A DNA stretch of 64,000 nt from positions 23,734,523-23,798,522 of the forward strand of contig CM067519.1 of NCBI GenBank assembly GCA_034509495.1. The letters are read 5' to 3'. The DNA is from Acestrorhynchus altus. Taxonomy: Eukaryota; Chordata; Actinopteri; Characiformes; Acestrorhynchidae. This document shows positions 1 through 8,000 of this stretch, piece after piece. How positions within the stretch are numbered: position 1 is the first letter of the stretch; each line of letters opens with the position of its first letter. The translations under genes were made by a program, and so were the position numbers. The notes beneath the pieces are model-generated. The model was given only the letters and a program-made list of their open reading frames with translations. It searched no databases and was not told where the DNA came from.

Positions 1-249
1 ACTAAACTTGAGTCTGTAAAGCTAAAGAAATTCATAATTTATGTGACTGCAGTACAAACATATATATGATGGTTCTTCAAGGGTTCTTTAGCAATGAATA
101 TGGTTCCATTTCAACCATATGCATCATGAAAGCATTCTTTAGACCTTTTTTATAACTAAAAACCCTTGAAGAAGAATTATTTTAAAGTGTGGAGGCCAAC
201 AAGCCCCAAACAAGATTTTATAACATGAATACAGTACATTCACAACTAT
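1..249. repeat. Direct repeat, copy A (3' flank of an upstream gene copy)
   Basis: These bases match 3555-3796 in the same orientation with scattered substitutions and small indels, from 'gagtctgt' through 'gattttataacatgaat'. Copy B lies just downstream of the coiled-coil gene at 2358-3437. The simplest reading is that copy A is the 3' flank of another gene copy lying to the left of the window, giving a tandem unit of about 3.55 kb. The AATAAA-like stretch of copy B reads AAAGAAA here. Confidence 0.75.
71..175. mobile_element. Short MITE-like palindromic repeat (copy A)
   Basis: The left end 'cttcaagggttctttag' and the right end 'ctaaaaacccttgaag' are imperfect inverted repeats enclosing about 75 bp. 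There is no coding capacity. This pattern is common among non-autonomous DNA elements in fish. The same element sits at 3621-3719 within the duplicated flank, so it was probably present before the tandem duplication. Confidence 0.55.
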
Positions 250-649
250 GCAACTTCATGTGCTGGGTGAAAATAAGAAGAGTACTACACTCATTGATAC
301 ACAAATGTACATTATTGATTTAAAGTTCAAACCTAAAATAAATCTTCAAACTTCAAAAATCTAAATCGCTCATAACACTTATGCCAGATACCTGTGCTGT
401 TGGTAATTGAATATGTGCAAAATTGATAATATTCTTCCAGAAAATAATCCTGCAGGAAAAAAATGCTCTGTGGTGTAAAGTAACAGCTAGTTCTGTCCAA
501 ACTACTGCAAGCCTGAGATTTAAACAGACATTCTGAGGTACTAAGCTAACTATATTTCCTCATCTCAAAAGAAATTTCGCCCTCAATGATCGCTTTCTGA
601 GTTTAAAAAAATAGGACAAAACAGATTTTTGTCTCTCATCTGAAAACCT
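250..649. other. Non-coding spacer
   Basis: AT-rich sequence with no credible ORF, RNA gene or recognisable repeat. It separates the duplicated flank from the Tc1 relic. Confidence 0.5.
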
Positions 650-1153
650 TGAAACTGAAACACCTGTCATTGTAGTGTGGGAGGTTTCATGGCTAAATTG
701 GAGCAGCCTGGTGGCCAATCTTCATTAATTGCATGTTGGACTAGTAAGAGCAGAGTGTGAAGGTTCAATCAGCAGGTAAGAGCACAGTTATGCTCAAAAT
801 ATTGCAATGCACACAACATTATGGGTGACATACCAGAGTTCAAAAGAGGACAAATTGTTGGTGCACGGTCTTGTTGGCGCATCTGTGACCAAGACAGCAA
901 GTCTTTGTGATGTATCAAGAGCCACGGTATCCAGGGTAACGTCAGCACCACCAAGAAGGACCAATCACATCCTACAGGATTAACCGTGGACGCAAGAGGA
1001 AGCTGTCTGAAAGGGATGTTTGGGTGCTAACCCGGATTGTATCCTAAAAATGTCATTCCCAAGATGAATTGACGCTTTATTGGCCACAAAAGGAGGCCCT
1101 AGTACATCATACTAACCAATTATTGTTGTCTAAAACCAGGCGTTTCAGTTTCA
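650..1153 (+). mobile_element. Internally deleted Tc1/mariner element
   Basis: The outer ends 'tgaaactgaaacacctg' (650-666) and 'caggcgtttcagtttca' (1137-1153) are near-perfect inverted repeats. An ATG at 821 opens a transposase-like N-terminus (MGDIPEFKRGQIVGA, then a helix-turn-helix-like stretch with TASLCDVSRATVSRV). Around 1037-1045 it jumps to sequence resembling the extreme transposase C-terminus ('gacgctttattggcc'). The DDE catalytic core is therefore missing and the frame is broken. Some terminal sequence may continue to the TA-rich run near 1180. The family call rests on resemblance to fish Tc1 elements and was not searched. Confidence 0.8.
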
Positions 1154-1180
1154 TTGTCCAACCCCTGTATATATATATCT

Positions 1181-1899
1181 TCTGTCCTTCTGCTTTTTAA
1201 GTTCTTCAGCAGGTCGGTTCAGGAACTTTTCCTTCCAGACAGTGTTTCCCCCAAAAGAGCCTCCAATCCTGCTGAAAACAACAAGAACTGCTGTGCAACT
1301 GTTAGTTAAATCTGAATGTAAACAATACAGTAGAGTAACCAAGTGCACTCTTTATTGAAGGGTGGGACTTTATCCACAGAAGAAAGCTAATTGGAAATTG
1401 TGTGCTGTTCTTAGGAAAGACAATAAAAAAATAAGGAATTTTCTTCCTTTCAGTGCAATTCTGTTTTTTCTTAAACAGTGTAAAAAAAACCTCACTCTAC
1501 ACAACTTCAAACAAACTCTCCTGAGACAGAGGGCTGACAAACCACAATAAAACATAATTAACACAGTACAACAAAGACTGTAAACAGTTTCAAGCTTATT
1601 CTGATTTTCAAGTCGAACAAAACAATACAATGATACAGAAAGTGTCTCTGGATGGAGGGTCTGGGTCTGTCGGGGCGGGAACGAGTATGTCTCTCCTCTT
1701 CTCTCCGTTTCTGCAGCTCTGTTTTCTGCTGCATGCGTTCTCATCTGCTCACAGAGGTTTGTTGTGTTTCCACTGCATTTAACAGCCCTGTTGCAAACTA
1801 TACCGCTGCTGTTGTTTCGACTCGAGGAGAGCGCTGATTGGTGGGCCTGGCTGAGTGGGCGGGCCAGGCTGAGCAGGCGGGCCAGGCTGAGCCTACCTG
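1181..1899. other. Non-coding region with shadow ORFs
   Basis: A 206-codon open frame on the minus strand (1370-1990) runs through here, but it has biased low-complexity composition, no recognisable domain and no splice context. I treat it as chance. The right part becomes GC-rich and may be regulatory or transposon-terminal DNA. Confidence 0.35.
1843..1895. repeat. Short 20-bp minisatellite
   Basis: About two and a half imperfect copies of a roughly 20-bp unit containing 'gcgggccaggctgagc' occur in tandem. Confidence 0.6.
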
Positions 1900-1919
1900 C
1901 ATGGCTGATTGGCTGGCGC

Positions 1920-2168
1920 AGCTGAGCCACGTGACGGTGCAACGACAAAAGACGAGAGGGGGCGGGGCGCTGCTCCGCGCTGTGTGACATAGCGCAACGC
2001 TGCTCTGACAGAGGAGACTTTGATGAATGCGCATGCGCAGCAGTCAGTGCAAAAAAAGAAGAGAAAAAAGTTTGATCTTTTTACACGAGTATTGCTCTAT
2101 ATCAATACGTTGGTAGGTGCGTTGGTATCGATATTTTCGATATTTGGATGGATCCGCCCACCTCTACT
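1920..2168. mobile_element. Possible hAT-type transposon terminus
   Basis: Read on the minus strand, the segment begins 'tagaggtgggcggatc' and continues through an alternating 'atcgaaaatatcgatacc' stretch. This resembles termini of hAT elements in fish (CAGAGGTGGGC-like ends). The second terminus and any transposase were not found, so this may be a fragment or coincidence. It lies directly upstream of the coiled-coil gene promoter. Confidence 0.3.
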
Positions 2169-2225
2169 CCACATGTTAACGTCACAGTCTACGCTGTAGA
2201 GTGACTGCTTTATGATCATATACGA

Positions 2226-2256
2226 TGACGTCATAATAAAATAACGGTTATAAATA
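2226..2256 (+). promoter_or_regulatory. CRE and TATA box upstream of the coiled-coil gene
   Basis: A perfect palindromic CRE, TGACGTCA (2226-2233), is followed 15 bp later by TATAAATA (2249-2256). This puts a start site near 2280, about 75 bp before the ATG at 2358. A compact TATA promoter suits an intronless gene. Confidence 0.5.
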
Positions 2257-2357
2257 GAATGCTCGGCAGTTCTTCAGAGGAGTGGCGTTTGATTTGATCG
2301 ACGTTCACTCCCAAAAATTCTATCCTCAACTCACTGGACACTTCATGGTGGAAGAAA

Positions 2358-3437
2358 ATGAAGTTATGGTCCTGGATAAAACAGAAGTCCGCTGACAGGA
2401 TGACAAAGAGGAAATTTGCAGTCGAATTTCAAGAGCAGAAATACTTGGTGAAACAGCTGGAGCGTGACCTCAGGGATGCCACAGAAAATGTAGAGAAAAA
2501 ACGAAAGGCCGACACAAAAAAGGCTGAGAAACAGCGAAAGGCTGCCGCAAAAAAGGCTGAGACAGAAAGAAGGACCAAGATGATGGAGGCCGGAAAAAGA
2601 CGAAGGGTGGCTGTGAAGACGGAAACTGAGCAGGAACGCACGGCCAGCTTGATACATTTTGAGAAAATGCTCAGAGACGAGCTAATAAACAATGAGCTGG
2701 AGCACAGGAATGCTTTGATAAAGGCACAGTCAGATCACAGGTGCATGCTGATAAATGCAGAGAAGGAGCAGAGGGAAATCTTCCGAAAGGCAGCCGAGGA
2801 AAAGGTTGAGGATTATCGGAGGTTGGTGGACCTAAAGGATGAGAAAAGACGGATGAAGGAGGCAATAGAGGCAGAGAAGGAGTTGACAGCCATGCGCTTG
2901 AAGGCAGAGCAAAATAAAACGGCTGTGGCAATACGGGAGCAGAATGAGTGGACGGTCGCGCAGTTAAAGGCAGAGAAACAAGTGACTGCTACGATAGAGA
3001 AGAACGAGAAGACCTGGGTAACCTCGCAGATTAAAGAACATAAGCAGCTGAGGGACGCAGAGAAAAACTTAAGCAAGGGACTCAGGGCCAACAAGAAGAA
3101 GGACAGGCCTTGCAGAAAACATGTTCAGACGGAGAAAGACGACGACAAAAAAGAAAGACGATCAGAAGGAGGTAAAAGCAGAGAAGAAAGAAGTTCAGAA
3201 GCAGGTAAAAGCAGAGAAGAAAGAAGCTCAGAAGAAGGTAAAAGCGGAGGAAAAAGCTCAGGCGGAGGTAAAGGCAAAGAAAGAGCCTCAGATGGAGGTA
3301 AAGGCAGAGAAAGAGCCTCAGATGGAGGTAAAGGCAGCGAAAGAGCCTCAGGCCGAGGTAAAAAGCACAAGAGAAACAGATTCAGAGGGAGGAAAAAGTA
3401 CAGGAGAAAGAGAGTGAGACTGCACGAGTATGAGTAA
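2358..3437 (+). CDS. Intronless Lys/Glu-rich predicted coiled-coil protein, 359 aa, family not recognised
   Basis: A single open frame of 359 codons begins MKLWSWIKQK. Residues about 25-250 are dense in K, E, A, R and Q with regular spacing, such as KKAEKQRKAAAKKAETER, and lack proline until near residue 251, as expected for a long coiled coil. From about residue 270 the tail consists of 10-11-residue repeats of the type GGKGRERASD, ending in a strongly basic stretch (RFRGRKKYRRKR). No signal peptide, membrane segment or enzyme motif is visible. A CRE/TATA promoter lies upstream and AATAAA at 3578-3583 downstream. An earlier ATG at 2345 is out of frame and short. The tail is also open in the +1 frame. 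The flanking duplication suggests a tandem family. The role is unknown, and a domesticated element is possible. Confidence 0.6.
   Translation: MKLWSWIKQKSADRMTKRKFAVEFQEQKYLVKQLERDLRDATENVEKKRKADTKKAEKQRKAAAKKAETERRTKMMEAGKRRRVAVKTETEQERTASLIHFEKMLRDELINNELEHRNALIKAQSDHRCMLINAEKEQREIFRKAAEEKVEDYRRLVDLKDEKRRMKEAIEAEKELTAMRLKAEQNKTAVAIREQNEWTVAQLKAEKQVTATIEKNEKTWVTSQIKEHKQLRDAEKNLSKGLRANKKKDRPCRKHVQTEKDDDKKERRSEGGKSREERSSEAGKSREERSSEEGKSGGKSSGGGKGKERASDGGKGRERASDGGKGSERASGRGKKHKRNRFRGRKKYRRKRVRLHEYE
3155..3370 (+). repeat. Coding minisatellite, about 30-33 bp period
   Basis: Tandem units built around 'gaggtaaaggcagagaaaga' and variants repeat about six to seven times. The period is a multiple of three, so the repeat stays in frame. 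The purine-rich plus strand has few stops, so two forward frames are open across the array. Confidence 0.7.
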
Positions 3438-3554
3438 AAAGCTGTTCTGTGTTCTAAAGTTTATCTATCTTTCTTCACTGATTCTGAGGCCTGAGGATAA
3501 AACTAATATTAGTCCAGGTTTGTGTTTAGACCTGCTGCTCCCTGAACTGACCCA

Positions 3555-3796
3555 ACTAAACTGAGTCTGTGAAGCTAAATAAATTCATAATTCATGTGAC
3601 TGCAGTACAAACATATATATTCTTCAAGGGTTCTTTAGCAAGGGTTCCATATCAACCATATGCATCATGAAAGCGTTCTTTAGACTGACCATTTTTATTA
3701 CTAAAAACCCTCGAAGAACAAATCATTTTAAAGTGTGGAGGCAATCAAGCCCCAAACAAGATTTTATAACATGAATGCAGTACTTTCACAACTATA
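3555..3796. repeat. Direct repeat, copy B (3' flank of the coiled-coil gene)
   Basis: The sequence matches 1-249 in the same orientation. It contains a possible poly(A) signal, AATAAA, at 3578-3583 and the palindromic element at 3621-3719. Similarity is lost after about 3796. Confidence 0.75.
3621..3719. mobile_element. Short MITE-like palindromic repeat (copy B)
   Basis: Inverted ends 'cttcaagggttctttagc' and 'ctaaaaaccctcgaag' correspond to the element at 71-175, with a few substitutions and one changed base in the right arm. Confidence 0.55.
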
Positions 3797-4443
3797 TGTT
3801 AAATATGAATGTAGAATTTTACTTAAGCAGCTTAAATTTTTAAAAAATAAATAATTCATAACCAGCAGCATTATTCAAATGTCATTTTGTTTTAAAAAGC
3901 ATGAAGTTAGAATGTGAGAGAAGTTGAGTTCCATTAGCAGCTGTAGAGCCTCCACAGAGACCTGTATGATACAGTGGTTCATTGTATAGAAGCAGCCTAA
4001 AGAAAGAAAATGTTGTTTGATAAACAGAAGAAATGAAATGATCAGAAATGAATGGTGCTACTGTAGCCGATTAAGTCTGATTAAGTTTCATATAATTGAG
4101 AGTAAAAATATCCTACTTATAATTGTAAATACTCTGCTATAATGTGTAATGGTAGGACATTTGGATTTTTTGCCTACAGTCTAACAATAAAATACAAATA
4201 CCCAATAAAATACCCAGTGGCATTATTCAATAAATATATTAAACCAATTTAATATAAATATATTTATATAGAGAAATATATAAACCTGTAAAAACAAAAC
4301 ATAAAAACTGTACGTCTTTTATTTTGTCTGAAGCCGGAAGTTAATGTTGTTGTCAAAGCAACTCGAGGCACGTAAATAGGATAGTCTTTATGTTGTACGT
4401 TGCTCTTAAGTTATATTATTATAAATGTAATGATTATTTTATT
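3797..4443. other. AT-rich intergenic spacer
   Basis: I see no coding signal here. The region separates the coiled-coil gene from ak3 and includes a stretch of short TATA/AAAT runs near 4220-4290. Confidence 0.5.
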
Positions 4444-4558
4444 TCAGGGAAACAACAAAACAACAACAATAATAACAATAACAACAACAACAATAATAAT
4501 AATAATAATTCAAATAATAGTAATAATAATAACAGCAATAATAATAATAATTTTTAAG
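4444..4558. repeat. (AAC/AAT)n microsatellite
   Basis: Runs of AAC and AAT triplets with interruptions occur upstream of ak3. Confidence 0.9.
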
Positions 4559-4620
4559 GTTTTATTTTTTTTAAGGACTTACAGAAGTTGTGTTGGAAAA
4601 CATTTCAAATTATTTCATCT

Positions 4621-4625
<5 letters not shown>

Positions 4626-4652
<27 letters not shown>
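4626..4652. repeat. (AC)n microsatellite
   Basis: An uninterrupted AC run of about 13 units lies roughly 230 bp before the ak3 start codon. Confidence 0.95.
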
Positions 4653-4689
4653 GGTGTTTTCGTTTGGAGTTCAGCAGAAGTTAGAAGCC

Positions 4690-4881
4690 CGTCACAGGGC
4701 TGGGCTTCGGTCTGAAAACGTGCCCGCGCTCCTCCTCCGCGACCACGTCACGGCCGGGTTGACGCTCATTCCTGCGTTTGACCACAGATGGCCTCACAGC
4801 CTCGGACAGCACTGAGCTGAACCGGACCGAGCCGCGCCGCGGTTCAGTCACCCCTGACGTCATTTTAAGAAGGGCTTCAGG
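4690..4881 (+). promoter_or_regulatory. ak3: CpG-rich promoter and 5' UTR of ak3
   Basis: CpG density rises sharply relative to the AT-rich flank, with several GCGC and CCGC runs. A perfect CRE palindrome, TGACGTCA, sits at 4855-4862, only 20 bp before the ATG at 4882, so it lies in the core promoter or 5' UTR. No TATA box is evident, as is usual for a housekeeping gene. Confidence 0.6.
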
Positions 4882-5029
4882 ATGGTCCTACAGAGGGTTT
4901 TCAGAGCGGTCATCATGGGACCCCCGGGTTCGGGGAAAGGCACGGTGTCCAGCAGGATCGTGGAAAGTTTTGGACTCAAGCATCTGTCCAGCGGAGACAT
5001 CCTGAGGGCCAACATCAAAGCGAAGACCG
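4882..5029 (+). CDS. ak3: ak3 coding exon 1
   Basis: Encodes residues 1-49 (MVLQRVFRAVIMGPPGSGKG onward) with the P-loop and AMP-binding SSGD. It ends in phase 1 at CCG|GTGAGT. Confidence 0.95.
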
Positions 5030-8000
5030 GTGAGTTCAGTAGAACGTGTGTTTTGACATAATCAGATTTGACGTCATTGAGGTCCGTGCTGCTGCACGAG
5101 CACGTTTTTGGCTGCTTGAGAAGTAAGGGTCGACACAGGCTGTCGAGCAGCAGGAGTGCAGGGTGTGGGGGTCGTCCCTCAACTTGAGGGTCTCCAGGAG
5201 AAAGTTGAAGGATCTGCTCTGAAGGTATGAAAGCATGCAGCCAGGAAGCATATTGCTCTTGGTTTAGGCTGCAGAGCGTCACCCGAGCTGTACAAGATCC
5301 TGCTGTAATCTCCTTCTAATCCAATGCCTCCCTTCTCATCTGCTTTGGTCATCAAGCTGGAGCTCCATCATGCTCCCCCAAGCTTCAGCAGGCACAGATT
5401 GACCTTTTGACCCTTTAAGTTGCTAGGCTCTTTGATACTGGAACAGTGGAAGCCATCCACCCTTCTGCTTGATCAGTCACCCAACAATTGGGTTCCAACA
5501 TTGATTAAATGACCTCATCCAACACGAACAGTGGAAACTCTTCCTGGAGTGTTATCTGAAGTTGAGTTTTTGAGGTTTCGCTCCGGGATGTCGACCAGTT
5601 TGGCTGCGACAGGTCGGAGCAAGTCCAGGAGGGTTTATAAATATGTAACTGTCAGGTTTTTTTTTTAAGTTCTTACAACATTTCTGTCTAATTATCACTG
5701 CAGTCCAATGTGAAAACCTTTCTCCATTTTTGTCTCTTTTTATCTATTTATTTATTTATTTTTAACCCTGTAGCCACTCTGTGCACTGTGTATTGGATAA
5801 CTTGACCGATAGAAATGCTCTAAAGTGACCTTCACTTCCAAAGTTAAGAGCATTTATGCATTCTCCTGTAAAGTTGGCATTTTGGAGATAAAAAAAAAAC
5901 AAAACAAATGTCTTCAGTCCTGGAAATAAACATGTTTGGCTATAGATGATCTTTTCTGTTTCAATTTACAGTACAGAACTTTTCTAAAGTACCTGAGAAA
6001 TACCCCAGATGTTCCTGAAGGCCTCTGGCTTGTGCAGCCAAAAGAAGCAGTTTGTGCTGCTTAATGCTGGAGATAAAGTCTGTACATTTATCAAACATTA
6101 GCCACAGAGTGTAAGCAAGGGTCACCGAAATGTCCTGAAACTTCATAATAAAAATGATTAAGCCCGAAGGAAAGCAGCAGAGTGTCTGGGAGAATTGGGT
6201 TTGCCTTTCCTATAGACTGTTTGACTGATAATAGAGTACAAACAAGATCCAGGGTCAACTAAGGACTGTATTGTCTAATTCTTCTCGCACACCCTAACCT
6301 TGTCCTGGAGTAATACACCTGTCTTTCTCTGAAACTGCACTGAGAAATGACCCTTTAACTTTGCTACAAAAAGTATTATTAAATAGTTGCAAGAAAACTC
6401 CCATTTCTAGCAATGTTGCAATGATATGAGATTTACCATATGACTTAAAAACTCTAGTTTTACATCACAGGATACAACATATCACATTTCTTTGTTTCAC
6501 ATATCTTCAGCTTCTTGTTATTGTTAGTAATTACAGTGACTCTTAACAGAGTCTTACTGGTCATATACTTTACTGTAGCTGAAAATGGAAAAAGTGATGG
6601 AATTATATATATAAGGGTAAATGTAGCTCGTTTGAACTATTTTATATGCAGCTAATGATTATTTTCATTATGGATTAACTGCTGATCATTTTCTACATTA
6701 ATTGACTTATTTTTAAAACCCTGATAATAGTAAAAATTGGTGGGATTGGAGGGATGTGTATAAAATAAGTTACACAGGTAGGAGAATGTTGGGTTAATGT
6801 AGGGCCGCTACACTGTCTTACACCAGGTGCTAACAGGAATGAAGGATACATTCGAACAGATTATTATTTAGGAAAAAGGACCAGAGAAATCTGTGGGTTT
6901 CTGTGTTGTGCGGCAGTTCCATGCCTTCAGGTCCTCCTAGGAGGAGGTTCCTACTGTCTAATTTGAAGCTCAGAAGTATAAAGTGACTCTTGACGCTATT
7001 TAGCATTATAAACTTTCATGTCAACATGTTTTACATGGCCCCCTGTGATGACAGATTTAGAGTCAGGCCATTTGTATCAGGGTTCCTTGGACTTTACTGT
7101 TTTCAGTCACTGTACAGCTGCTCACGTCCTTTGTCTTTCTGTCCCAATCACTGAAAATGAATTAATTAAAATAATTTTTTCTCTCTCTAATAAACATTTT
7201 TCTCTGGCGTGTGCAGACCTGGGTCTCCTCATGAAGTCATGCATAGACCAGGGTCAGCTGGTCCCTGATGATGTCATCTCACGTCTCATCCTGGCCAACC
7301 TCAGGGACATGGATCAGAGCAGCTGGCTCTTGGATGGTAAAACTCTCCCATAAAGCCTTCAGATTACAATCGGTTCAGATGCGAATGTGGACATATCGTT
7401 AAAGGCCTTTATTTGATAGAGCTCAGACTAACTGTTGGTGAAAAGCTTTAATCCACCACATTATCACAGGAAACCATTGTGTACCTCTACAGTTCCATGC
7501 AGAAACATCTGGCATGTTGCGTTAAACCTGAGGCCATACTGAAAGACACTACTTCTGTATGTGTAGCTCTATAAATGTTACCCAAACCAGTCTAAGTTTA
7601 TAATCATTTTTAATCATTTACTGTTCTTGGTAACCTTTAGTTTTGGGTAACATCAGAACACATTGTTCTTATCATTCTATAAATGTATGCTTTTAGTACA
7701 ATGTCATAATGTATCGTAAACCACTATAAAGGATAAAAGAGAAATGAATGAATGTGCAACCGTGGAGACATTGTCCTCTGTAGCATGCCATGATGTATGC
7801 CAGACTGTTTTGTATTGGAGCTAGAACGTCCAGTGTAACCATGGCAAACACTCCCGTTCACTTGCATTCTCTTTGTTCCACTCTTGCCAGGCTTCCCCCG
7901 AACTGTAGCACAGGCAGAGAGTTTGGACAGCATGTGCACTGTGGACACAGTCTTCAACCTGAACGTGCCTTTCCAGACCATTAAAGAGCGCCTGACCTCA

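Noticed and set aside
1370..1990. 206-codon minus-strand open frame
   Set aside because: Biased composition (SLARLLSLARPLSQ repeats from a GC minisatellite), no domain and no splice or promoter context; probably chance across transposon or regulatory DNA.
2364..3370. Minus-strand open frames opposite the coiled-coil gene
   Set aside because: They are complements of the purine-rich coding strand, with Ser/Leu/Phe/Pro composition and no independent signal.
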